Assembly: GCA_029063275.1 (NCBI GenBank) | Contig: JAIDOO010000358.1 | Coordinates: 1 to 10,852 of the forward strand | Source of the DNA: Clostridia bacterium | Lineage (GTDB): Bacteria; Bacillota; Clostridia; Christensenellales; Borkfalkiaceae | Reading direction: 5' to 3' | Length of the DNA stretch: 10,852 nucleotides | Shown: positions 1-8,100 of the stretch, one piece after another | Position numbering within the stretch: the stretch's first letter is position 1 | Layout: each line of letters begins with the position of its first letter | Notes under the pieces: generated by a model | What the model was told of the DNA's origin: nothing | What the model saw: only the letters and a program-made list of their open reading frames with translations | Database searches by the model: none | Made by a program: the position numbers and the translations under genes

Positions 1-1356
1 TGAGAGGTCTCGCGGGCGCGGAGCTGGGTATACGAGACAGGGCATATCTATCCAGTTCTTTTTGTCGACAATGCTCTTGTAGTGCGTAAAGGTATCGAAG
101 CCCGTTTTTCCGTGGTACGAGCCTGTTCCGCTCTCTTTAAATCCGCCGAAGGGCATATTAGACGTTGCAAGGTGGATAACCACGTCGTTAACACAGCCGC
201 CTCCGAAGCCGAGCTCTGAGGTGAGCTTTTTAATCCGTTTTTTATCGGTTGAAAACAGATAAGCCGCCAAAGGCGCGTCGCGGCTTTCAACGCGCTCTAT
301 TACCTCTTCTGTATCTTTATAAGTAATAACGGGCAAAACCGGTCCGAAAATTTCCTCCTGCATAACCGCGTCGTCAAAGGTTACGCCGTCTAAGACGGTG
401 GGCTCTATCCTCAGCTCCTCTCCGCTAAAAGCTCCGCCGCATACAACCTTGTCCTTATCTATAAGCTGTAAAAGGCGGTTAAAGTGCTTTTCGTTTATGA
501 TTTTTCCGTAAGCGGGGTTTTCAAGCGGTTTTTCGCCGAACTGTTTTTTAATCTGGATTTTTATTTCGGAAATAAGTTTGTCATGGATTTTTTCCGAGCA
601 CATTATATAGTCGGGAGCGACGCAGGTCTGACCGAGGTTCAAAAATTTGCCCCAGACAATGCGCTTTGCCGCAAGCGGGATATTTGCCGTTTCGTCGACT
701 ATACAGGGGCTTTTGCCGCCCAGTTCAAGCGTTACGGGCGTGAGATTTGCCGCCGCCCTTTCATACACTATTTTTCCTACCGCCTTACTGCCCGTAAAGA
801 AAATATAGTCGAACTTGGTATCGAACAGCACTTTATTCACCTGCGAGCCGCCGAAAATCACAGCAACGTATTCCTCGGGAAAAACGCTTGAAATTACTTT
901 TTTAATCGCCTCGTTGGTATTCGGCGAATAGGCGCTTGTCTTTAAAACGACTGTATTGCCTGCGGCAACCGCCGCGATAAGCGGGTCGATTGAAAGCAGA
1001 AAGGGATAATTCCAGGGATTCATTACAAGCACGGTACCGTACGGCGAGGGCAGGCGGTAGCTCTTTGAAGCAAACTGCGCCAAAGGCGTTTTCACGCGAA
1101 CGGGCTTCGAGTATTTTTTAACGTGCTTTATCATATGGGTAAGCTCGCTTAACACAAGCCCCGTTTCGCACATATAGCTTTCGCTCGGGCTTTTGCCCAA
1201 ATCCTTTTTTAACCCCTCGTGAATTTCGTCAAGGTTATTTTTTATAGCCGAGTAAAGCTTTTTGAGATAAAAAAGTCTGAACTTTACGCTAAGCGTTTTT
1301 CCGCTCTTGAAAAATTTATTCTGCTTTTCTACTATTTCAGCGATTTCAGTCTGCAT
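1..1356 (-). CDS. NAD(P)-dependent aldehyde dehydrogenase, class-3 / fatty-aldehyde type (3' end cut by window edge)
   Basis: Translating the minus strand from the ATG at 1356 gives 452 uninterrupted residues that run off the left edge; no stop is reached. Class-3 family members are about 450-460 aa, so only a few residues should be missing. Visible motifs are NPWNYPF (113-119), FTGS (187-190), ELGGKSP with the general-base Glu211, GQTCVAPD with the nucleophile Cys245 (34 residues from the Glu, the usual spacing), EEIFGP (334-339), and the class-3 C-terminal signature PFGGFKESGTG then YHG, FTHYKS (402-427). It should oxidise an aldehyde to a carboxylate with NAD(P)+. Class-3 enzymes favour medium and long-chain or aromatic aldehydes. 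The start overlaps the upstream gene's end by 11 nt, and AAAGGCAGG lies just before it, suggesting translational coupling. The substrate is inferred: with a lysoplasmalogenase-like/ADH fusion next door, a fatty aldehyde is likely. Whether a C-terminal membrane anchor follows cannot be seen. Confidence 0.95.
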   Translation of the reverse strand, partial: MQTEIAEIVEKQNKFFKSGKTLSVKFRLFYLKKLYSAIKNNLDEIHEGLKKDLGKSPSESYMCETGLVLSELTHMIKHVKKYSKPVRVKTPLAQFASKSYRLPSPYGTVLVMNPWNYPFLLSIDPLIAAVAAGNTVVLKTSAYSPNTNEAIKKVISSVFPEEYVAVIFGGSQVNKVLFDTKFDYIFFTGSKAVGKIVYERAAANLTPVTLELGGKSPCIVDETANIPLAAKRIVWGKFLNLGQTCVAPDYIMCSEKIHDKLISEIKIQIKKQFGEKPLENPAYGKIINEKHFNRLLQLIDKDKVVCGGAFSGEELRIEPTVLDGVTFDDAVMQEEIFGPVLPVITYKDTEEVIERVESRDAPLAAYLFSTDKKRIKKLTSELGFGGGCVNDVVIHLATSNMPFGGFKESGTGSYHGKTGFDTFTHYKSIVDKKNWIDMPCLVYPAPRPRDLS

Positions 1357-3226
1357 AAATACCTGCCTTTAAATATATTTGCTTTAATTTTTCCCTATCC
1401 CAAAGCACGGGCACGGGATAAAGCGGATTTGCCTCTTTTTCGGCGTGAGCCGCAAGCCCGTCTATATCTTCTTTCTTAATAAAATCGAATTTTGAAGGAA
1501 TTGCAAATGTTGCGTTCATTTGCTCTATCTTTGAAATTACCCTTTCAGCCGCTTCGTCCGCGGGCGTATCCGCTGCGGCAAGGTTGCAGTAAACGGCGAT
1601 TTCTTTAAGCTTTTTGTGTACGCTGTTTCCGTATTCCCTTAATACAATCGGAAGAAGAACCGCGTTTGCAAGTCCGTGGGGAGTGTCGTATTTTCCGCCG
1701 AGCGAGTGCGCTACCGCGTGAACATAGCCGACGTAAGCCTTTGAAAAAGCTCTGCCCGCCTTGTGCGAGGCGATAAGCATATTCTTTCTCGCTTCGCGCG
1801 TGCCCTCCGAAAACGATACTTCCAGATTTTCAAACACCGTTTTAACCGCGTCCAGCGCGTCCGCTCTTGTGGACCTGTTGCCGCTCTTTCCTATATACGC
1901 TTCGACTGCGTGGGTAAGCGCGTCCATTCCCGTCGTCGATACGACGAAACCGGGCAGGGTCATAGTAACCTCCTCGTCCAAAACGGCGTAGGACGGTATG
2001 AGCGGAAAGTCGTTGACAGCGTACTTGTAACGCGTTCCCGAATCCACGATAACGCAGGCAAGCGTTGTTTCGCTTCCCGTTCCCGCCGTGGTGGGAATTG
2101 CGATTAGCAGAGGTATTTTTTTGATTACCTTTAAAATTCCGCGAAGAGCCGAAAGCTGTTTTTTCGGTCTTGCAATCAGCGCGCCTGCGCCCTTTGCGCA
2201 GTCCATAGGCGAGCCTCCGCCGAAAGCTATCAGGCAGTCGCATCCGCCCGTCTTATACGTTTTTACCGCCGCCGCAACGTTGTCTGTCGTAGGATTGGCA
2301 ACCACTTCGGAAAACACGCAGTAGCTTAACCCCGCCGATTTTAAACTTTGTTCAAGCCCCTTGCAAAGTCCCAAGCCGTAAATGGTTTTATCGGTAACGA
2401 TAAGGGGCTTGCATTTTGCGTTCTTTTTAAGGGTTTGGGGTATGTCCTCTATCTTAGAAACGATTTCGGGATCCTTATAGGGAAGAACGGGCAAAGCTAT
2501 TTTCAACACCGTCTGGAAAAGCCTGCAATAAAACGCCTTAAAGGTGTTTACGCCCTTAACCGCGCTTTCGAAAATCGCAAACGCGAGCATAAACTGCGCG
2601 GGGTAATAGGTAGCAAGGCACAGTATTCTCGGCACGGTGCGGATTTTGCCGAACATATTTAAAAGCAGCGACAAATCCGAAACGTAGAACAGCACGCTCC
2701 CCACGGCGATAAGCACGCTGAGCGCCGTGCGCATTTTCAAATTCGAAAGGGCTTTGCCGACCATAACCGAAAGTATGAACGCATAAACCACACAGACGAT
2801 TTCCATTAAAACGCCGCCGAAATCGAAGATTGGCGCAAGCGTTATGAACAGCGCAGACGGCACGAAGATGCAAGCCGCCGCTATTAAATCGGTATAATGG
2901 AATTTGTTGAGGCAGAAATACGCCGCCGCGTAAAAGACGTGTGCAACCGCAAACAGCGCGGTGCCCGATATAAAATATGCGTCCGCAGTGTTGTAGTTTA
3001 CCACGTCCCCCGCCATTGCCAGTACAAGCCCCGTAAGCATAAGGCAGACAAAGCGTTTTTCCGCGCCCGCTTTAAGCGCGTATACCGTACTTACTATTCC
3101 CGCAAGCACAAAGCAGGCGCTTGTAATACTTTTCAAAACAAGGCCGGGGCTTAAAATGAATACAATATCCAGCGCTATTATCGCAAGTAAAAGTACGAAA
3201 TTCAAAGCTAAGACCGTCTTTTTCAT
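1346..3226 (-). CDS. YhhN/TMEM86-type membrane domain fused to an iron-containing alcohol dehydrogenase
   Basis: This 626-aa protein has two complete parts. Residues 1-222 form about eight hydrophobic helices and match the YhhN/TMEM86 (lysoplasmalogenase) pattern: GD at 73-74, FxxGTxLFAVAHVFY (85-99), an acidic DLS at 184-186 and YYPAQFMLA (207-215). Asp74 and Asp184 are candidates for the family's conserved catalytic aspartates. Residues about 231-626 are a full-length Fe-ADH beginning FYCRLFQTV: NAD-binding GGGSPMD (336-342), PTTAGTGSE (378-386), and metal ligands Asp435, His439, His503 and His517, spaced exactly as Asp196/His200/His263/His277 of FucO. A positive N-terminus and an even helix count place the ADH in the cytosol. 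Known family chemistry: YhhN enzymes cleave lysoplasmalogen to a fatty aldehyde and a glycerophospho-base; Fe-ADHs interconvert aldehydes and alcohols. I infer that the aldehyde is passed to the ADH domain. There is no frameshift at the junction, and the fusion is one continuous frame. The start is set by AAGGAG just upstream. It is the third gene of the operon. Confidence 0.9.
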   Translation of the reverse strand: MKKTVLALNFVLLLAIIALDIVFILSPGLVLKSITSACFVLAGIVSTVYALKAGAEKRFVCLMLTGLVLAMAGDVVNYNTADAYFISGTALFAVAHVFYAAAYFCLNKFHYTDLIAAACIFVPSALFITLAPIFDFGGVLMEIVCVVYAFILSVMVGKALSNLKMRTALSVLIAVGSVLFYVSDLSLLLNMFGKIRTVPRILCLATYYPAQFMLAFAIFESAVKGVNTFKAFYCRLFQTVLKIALPVLPYKDPEIVSKIEDIPQTLKKNAKCKPLIVTDKTIYGLGLCKGLEQSLKSAGLSYCVFSEVVANPTTDNVAAAVKTYKTGGCDCLIAFGGGSPMDCAKGAGALIARPKKQLSALRGILKVIKKIPLLIAIPTTAGTGSETTLACVIVDSGTRYKYAVNDFPLIPSYAVLDEEVTMTLPGFVVSTTGMDALTHAVEAYIGKSGNRSTRADALDAVKTVFENLEVSFSEGTREARKNMLIASHKAGRAFSKAYVGYVHAVAHSLGGKYDTPHGLANAVLLPIVLREYGNSVHKKLKEIAVYCNLAAADTPADEAAERVISKIEQMNATFAIPSKFDFIKKEDIDGLAAHAEKEANPLYPVPVLWDREKLKQIYLKAGIYAD

Positions 3227-3230
3227 AACG

Positions 3231-3236
3231 CTCCTT
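3231..3236 (-). promoter_or_regulatory. Ribosome binding site of the fusion gene, overlapping the previous stop codon
   Basis: On the minus strand the bases read AAGGAG, four nucleotides before the ATG at 3226. The first two A residues belong to the TAA stop (3235-3237) of the amide hydrolase gene. Termination of one gene therefore occurs on top of the ribosome binding site of the next, a layout typical of translational coupling. This also fixes the start of the fusion protein. Confidence 0.8.
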
Positions 3237-4515
3237 AAACGGCGGTAAGCTTGCCCGTTTTAAACGAGTACGTGTAAGTCGCGCCGGGTTTATCGAAATT
3301 TTCGTTGGCAACCCAACGCACTGTTTTATCAGTCAGGTTGTAAACCACGCTGTGAACGGTAACGCCACCGCCGCCGTTCCACGTTCTTCTGCCGACCGCT
3401 TTCAAAATCTGCATAGCCGCAATTTCGTCCTCTATGACGCCGTTATTTTCATTAAGGTTGTCATAGATATACTGGTATCTGTCCCAGCCCGCTTTATCAT
3501 CGTTGCTCTCGTAATAATTTTTGTGGTCGTTTACTACAAAGTTGGTTATCCACTGGTAATCGAAGTCCGCGCCGCCGCGAAGCCCGCTGTACATATCGTC
3601 CGTATTGTACAAAACTTTTAAAACGCGCGCCGAGCCGTCATTGTCGCTCTTATCGGTCGCGTTCTCTTCGGGGAGCCATTCCAAAATCGCGCTCTTGCCG
3701 CTCGCGTCGGCAATCATATAGTGAAAGGACGATTTAGCCGAGTCGTGAAGATTGTAGCTTGAAATGAGTTCCACCGCCTCGTCCACGGTCGCACAGTAAT
3801 CCAAAATCATTCTCTGCATCGTGGTTGAAGTGAAGTCGGGCTTGTTCGGGTCGTTCTGGTCGGTCGCAACGGTACCGCTTTCGTTGAGGTCGTAATTCTC
3901 GCCCTGATAGGACATAAATATCGCACAGCTTAAACCCATTTCGTTCATTCCGTCAAGCGGAGTATAGGGCGCGGCAAAGCAGGTGATTTTATCCATAAGA
4001 CCGGATAAATCGCTCTCGGTATCTATACCTATGTAATTCATATCCACGGTAGAAAAGGACTTGTATCTTCCCTTACCGGGGCTGTTGCAAATCGTTATGC
4101 AAACGTTGGTCTTTGCAAAATCGTAATTGCGCGCAAACAAAACGTCGTTTTCGGGGGTCAGTGCGGTAAACGCCGAACAGTTCACGTCCGATTCGCCTAT
4201 TTCCACCTTCATAAGTCCTTTCGTAATATTGCTTGTGATAAAGTTAATAAGCTCGCTGTCCGTCGAAGCTCCGCCGTTTTTTACGAATTTGTCAAGGTAA
4301 AAACCGCCCTTGACGTTCATACTGTACACCGAGCCCTCTTCGTTTGCGTCGTTTCTCGCCTGCAGGTGCTTTATGCTCGAAACGGACGAAATCACGTCGC
4401 CCCAAAGACAGCCCACAGTGATACCAAACACCGCCGCGATAACTATAATTACCGCAAGCGTAATACTTACCGCTCTGAACCAGAGCTTGCTCCAAAGTTC
4501 TTTCAGTTTTGCCAT
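3235..4515 (-). CDS. Membrane-anchored linear amide C-N hydrolase (choloylglycine hydrolase / penicillin V acylase class, Ntn fold)
   Basis: The protein has 426 aa. Residues 1-11 are basic and about 13-37 form one hydrophobic helix, so the bulk should face the outside as a signal-anchored enzyme. The predicted Ntn nucleophile is Cys113 in VNCSAF. Arg129 and Asp132 in ARNYDF follow at +16 and +19, the same spacing as Cys2/Arg18/Asp21 of bile salt hydrolases. PLDGMNEMGL (186-195), Asn304 in LYNTD and Arg346 in the WDRY region fit later conserved positions, and the last 45 residues resemble the family's C-terminal strands. Family members hydrolyse acyl amides such as conjugated bile salts, penicillin V or N-acylethanolamines. 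In this fold Cys must become the N-terminus, so cleavage between Asn112 and Cys113 is expected. The 112-residue leader is unusually long for bacterial bile salt hydrolases and more like the propeptide of N-acylethanolamine acid amidase. AAAGGAG (4523-4529) precedes the ATG, 18 nt after marR. The substrate is unknown; an N-acylated lipid or amino acid is plausible from context. Confidence 0.85.
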   Translation of the reverse strand: MAKLKELWSKLWFRAVSITLAVIIVIAAVFGITVGCLWGDVISSVSSIKHLQARNDANEEGSVYSMNVKGGFYLDKFVKNGGASTDSELINFITSNITKGLMKVEIGESDVNCSAFTALTPENDVLFARNYDFAKTNVCITICNSPGKGRYKSFSTVDMNYIGIDTESDLSGLMDKITCFAAPYTPLDGMNEMGLSCAIFMSYQGENYDLNESGTVATDQNDPNKPDFTSTTMQRMILDYCATVDEAVELISSYNLHDSAKSSFHYMIADASGKSAILEWLPEENATDKSDNDGSARVLKVLYNTDDMYSGLRGGADFDYQWITNFVVNDHKNYYESNDDKAGWDRYQYIYDNLNENNGVIEDEIAAMQILKAVGRRTWNGGGGVTVHSVVYNLTDKTVRWVANENFDKPGATYTYSFKTGKLTAV

Positions 4516-4533
4516 TTATATGCTCCTTTAATA

Positions 4534-4971
4534 TTATTCCATCGATTCGTAATAGTTCTTCAAATTTCCCGCAATAGTCTGCAAGCATTTGTAAAAGAAG
4601 GCTCTCTCTTCTTCGGACATATCCGCGCTTCCGCCCTGCACCGCTCTTTCAGCCTTCGCGTCAATCTCCCGCGCCACGCGTTCGCCGTCTTCGGTAAGAA
4701 AAATCGCCGCGTTATAGGTCTTTGGGTCGTACTCTATATATCCCTTCTGCTTCAACACTTTCAACGCGCGCGAAATCGCCGCCTTATCCTCATATGTAAG
4801 GCGCATAAGCTCGCTCGCCGTAAGTCCGCTTTTGTGCTGTTCGAGATAATAAATACACATAACGTGAATACACTGCAATCCGTAACCGCGCATTTCGCGC
4901 TGTTTGATTTTCTGCACCAGCTTATTGATTTTTAAAATGGTTACCGTAAAAGTTTCAAAAATTTTTTCCAT
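4534..4971 (-). CDS. MarR-family winged-helix transcriptional regulator
   Basis: This 145-aa protein has the MarR layout: N-terminal dimerisation helices (1-45), a helix-turn-helix with LTASELMRLT (50-59) then DKAAISRALKVLKQKGYI (62-79, recognition helix and following turn), a wing at about 80-92 ending in LTEDG, and a long C-terminal dimerisation helix. MarR proteins bind short palindromes as dimers and usually repress their own operon until a small ligand or oxidant binds. It is the first gene of the operon, directly behind a strong promoter and an inverted repeat, so autoregulation is likely. Cys34, Cys39 and Cys129 could make it sensitive to electrophiles such as aldehydes, but this is speculation. 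I chose the ATG at 4971 because AGGGA (4977-4981) lies 5 nt upstream. A TTG at 5001 would add ten residues but lies at the predicted transcription start inside the operator region. Confidence 0.93.
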   Translation of the reverse strand: MEKIFETFTVTILKINKLVQKIKQREMRGYGLQCIHVMCIYYLEQHKSGLTASELMRLTYEDKAAISRALKVLKQKGYIEYDPKTYNAAIFLTEDGERVAREIDAKAERAVQGGSADMSEEERAFFYKCLQTIAGNLKNYYESME

Positions 4972-4985
4972 ACAAATCCCTAACC

Positions 4986-4999
4986 GTTGATTTATCAAC
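4986..4999. promoter_or_regulatory. Perfect inverted repeat, candidate MarR operator
   Basis: The arms GTTGAT and ATCAAC are perfectly complementary around a 2-base centre. With one-base slippage the symmetry extends to flanking AAC/GTT. The site starts 8 bp downstream of the -10 box, so it covers the predicted transcription start and lies just before the ribosome binding site of the MarR gene. A bound MarR dimer here would block initiation. The size and position fit MarR operators; binding by this particular protein is inferred. No second clear copy was noticed elsewhere in the window. Confidence 0.65.
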
Positions 5000-5006
5000 A
5001 AGTTAT

Positions 5007-5035
5007 ATAATAATCGTTTCCCCGCGCTATGTCAA
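5007..5035 (-). promoter_or_regulatory. Sigma-A type promoter of the marR operon
   Basis: On the minus strand there is a perfect TTGACA (5030-5035), a spacer of exactly 17 bp, and TATTAT (5007-5012), one base off the TATAAT consensus. The predicted start is near 5000, giving a leader of about 29 nt to the MarR ATG. It lies just beyond the terminator of the preceding gene, so the four-gene operon has its own transcription. The strength of the boxes suggests high expression when not repressed. Confidence 0.85.
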
Positions 5036-5067
5036 CCGATTTGTTATTAAAGCTTGGGTTTTAAGGC

Positions 5068-5102
5068 AAAAAAAGGCGGCGCGCCATTATTGGCGCGCCG
5101 CC
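5068..5102 (-). terminator. Intrinsic terminator of the large surface-protein gene
   Basis: Read on the minus strand, GGCGGCGCGCC pairs perfectly with GGCGCGCCGCC around the 6-base loop AATAAT (arms 5092-5102 and 5075-5085), followed immediately by seven T residues (5068-5074). It begins 19 nt after the stop codon of the 1875-aa gene. The plus strand shows no T-run after the hairpin, so it is one-directional. It separates the large gene from the marR operon. Confidence 0.95.
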
Positions 5103-5120
5103 GTAAGATTCTATAAGCCG

Positions 5121-8100
5121 TTAAAAGTCGGCGTTGTCATAAAAACCGTCTATGTCGAAGTTGCCGTCCTCGTCGCGCTTGCGGACAATGGGCTTACCCT
5201 TAGTCGTGTCAACCGTAGTAGTTGTCGTTACAACAGAGTCGGGCGGATAAACGGCGTGCGCGGTCTGTACGCTTGCGCTTTCTTCCGCTATCTGCGGTAG
5301 GTCCGCAGATTTCAACTCCACAGGCGACTGTGCCGAATTCATACTCTTCCATATTGCCACAGCCAGCGCACCGATTTTTTCCATATCGTTGCCGATACCG
5401 AATTTCATCGCGTCGTACTGCGGCGCAAAAGGAGCAAACCTGCTGTTTTCCGCGCGGACTTTTGCAATTTCAGCCTCAGCCCTTGCGCGTTCCGTTTCCG
5501 AACGCGAGCGTTCCAATTCCGCTCTCAGATGAGCCTCGTTTTCGGCTTTAAGCCTGATAAGCTCCGCCGCCGCAACGGGGTCGTTCATATACTGCATAGG
5601 CGTCTGTTGCATAGGCGGTTGCGCATAACCCGCTACCGCATTTTGCCTTGCACGTATTTCCGCAAGCTCCGCTCTTATTTCGGCAAGCGCAGAAGAGTCG
5701 GATGCGTACTGAACGGTTTGAGGTTGAGATTGATGTGCCGTCTGAACGGGCTGTTGCATTTGCTGAGGCTGGGGTTGAGACTGTTGCATAGCAACTCCCG
5801 CCATACCCGCTCCCGCCGCAAGTCCTGCCTGTGCGCGTATTTTTTCAAGCTCGGCTTCCTGTTTTGCTTTCGCAAGCTCGCGCTCCGCTTCGAGCTTTTC
5901 ACGCTGTAATTGCCGTTCTTCCTCTTTGCGGGCTTTCGCCTCCGCGCGTTCTTCCTTGGATTTCCTGCGCTTGCATGCAACCACTATGATTATTATCAAC
6001 AGTATAAGTACTGCAAGACCTATCACAAGCCACGCCCATATAGGCAAACCTAACCACGTACCTTTCAAAAATTCGCCCATTTTGCCCAGAACGGCACCGA
6101 AGCCTGATTGCTGAGTTTTAAATGTAACCCTTTGTGAAGTCGTTTCCGAAGTAAGGCTGGGATTGTCAAACACAAAGTTACTTGCACACTCGCCGCCAAG
6201 ACTTGCGACAACGTAATATGTTTCGCCGGGTTTCAGCTCGGTAATAGTTTCACTGCTCGTTTTGTCGGTATAATACTGATATCCAACCTGCAACATTTCA
6301 TTTGCAAGAATATCGTTAAACTGGGCGGGCAGATTAAGCACGCCTGTTGTTGAACTGAACATATCGTCAGTGATTACAAACTTTTGTATCGTCCAACCGA
6401 TATCCACCGACGATCCGTCCGCCGAAATCGTTGCATTCGTTGAAGCCGTTGTTCCGTCGGTCAAAACCGCTTTCAAAAGCACTTTAGACGGACTTGCACT
6501 GCTTGCAGGATAAACGAAAACGTAATTATTTTTATCTAAAAGGTTAATCGTTACCGTATAATCCTTCGCCGTTTTACCCGTTACATCGCTGTGCTGGGCG
6601 TCTAATTCCATTAAAGCGGGGTCAAAGCCGGATAAATAATCCAAAATTGAGTAGTCCGAGGCTTTATAAATTATTTGGTCGGCGTTTGCCACGGTAGGTG
6701 CAACCACCTCACACTTCACAATATCAAAATCGACTACGTCGGGTCTGATCACAAAGCTTGACGCCGTTGAACCGGGGACAGCAACAACTTCGATAACATA
6801 TTTACCCGCATTCTGTCCGTTGAGGAACAATTCTATATCGGTAGCCTCACTGCCAAGTTTGGTTATAAGCGCGGCGCCTCCGTTATAATAATCGTTGTAG
6901 TCGTAAACGGACACATTCAGATATTGCGCGTAAGAAGTATTGTTAAACGTAGCCGCAAAACCGAACGATACGTTTTTATATTGGCTGCCGCTACCCGTAA
7001 CGGTTACAAGTATTGTGGGCAAGCTCTTGCCGACGTTGAACGTATGATTATCGGCACCGTTGAACACGTAATCGTTTGCGTTTGTGAGAACCGCCGTTAC
7101 CGTGCCTGAGTATACGTTGGTATTACTTGCGTTCGCCGCAAAGAAAGTCTGTGCGTCCGCAAGGGTCATAGGACCGTAAAGCGTTCCTGCCGTATCGGTG
7201 AAGGTAAACTCGTAAGTAAACAAACTTGAACAGTCGTTGCCGTTTTTATCCACAGCTTTAGAGATACCGTAAGTATCGCTTGTGCCGTCAAGAGTCGGGA
7301 ACGAAAGTCCCGTCGAACTCCACGTTACGGTTATCTTTTGCGCTGTTATTTCAAACTGACGCTGTATATTCTGGATATTTGTACCCGAAACGGTCGTGTA
7401 GTTATCGTCGATTACGGTAACTTCCGCATAAGCGTAATAACCTACTCCCTTGGGCTCCATAAACCAGGCGTAATTCTGGCTGTCGTAACTGCCGTTGTTG
7501 TAAGAAATCGCAACCGAATCGGGGTCTGTGCTGTCAAGCCCCAAACCGTTAAGATAGCTTTCATTAATTCTTACATATACGCCGCCCGCGTCATACTCGG
7601 GATCTCCGTCATTATTAAAGCTATACCAAGTATTGAGGTCGTAAGAGTACTCCCATTCTGCGTTGGTTAAATCAAGCTCGCATTTGTCGATTGTCCACTC
7701 GATTTCAACCCAGCCGTGTGTGCCGTCGTTTGCCGTGAACCTATGAGCGGCGTCAAACTCGTGGTCGGAGTCAACTACGAGAGCTATTCGCGTAACGTAT
7801 GTTCCAACAGCTATCCTATCGCACGCAGAACCGTCTTTTCGCGCAGTGTAAAGTCCGTTGACGTAGCCGGTATGCGCCGCAGTATCAAGTCTGGCATAAG
7901 ATGTCGAGCTGTCTACCGTTGCCGCCAAGTCGTAAGCCTGACCGTTGTATTCGAGCTTAACTTGGTTTAATCCAGATGCGTCGAATAACGGTGTCGGTAT
8001 TCCGCCGCCTACCGTATAAGTCCAGTTAAGTTTTACATTCGCCGCTCCTGCGCCGATATTGAAATTGAAAGTCCAGTAATCGTTTGGAATTGTATAGTTT

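Noticed and set aside
48..290. 80-codon minus-strand open frame near the left edge
   Set aside because: It is out of frame with the aldehyde dehydrogenase, whose conserved C-terminal motifs occupy the same bases. It is not a separate gene and not evidence of a frameshift.
484..891. 135-codon open frame on the plus strand
   Set aside because: It is antisense to the catalytic core of the aldehyde dehydrogenase, whose motifs all read correctly on the minus strand.
4366..4935. 189-codon open frame on the plus strand, opposite the MarR gene and the start of the amide hydrolase gene
   Set aside because: It is antisense to two clearly recognisable genes, has no recognisable domain, and is rich in Arg, His, Phe and Leu as expected of a shadow frame.
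4972..5001. In-frame TTG at 5001 as an earlier MarR start
   Set aside because: It lies at the predicted transcription start, in the operator region, so the transcript would have no leader. The ATG at 4971 has AGGGA at proper spacing and gives a normal MarR length.
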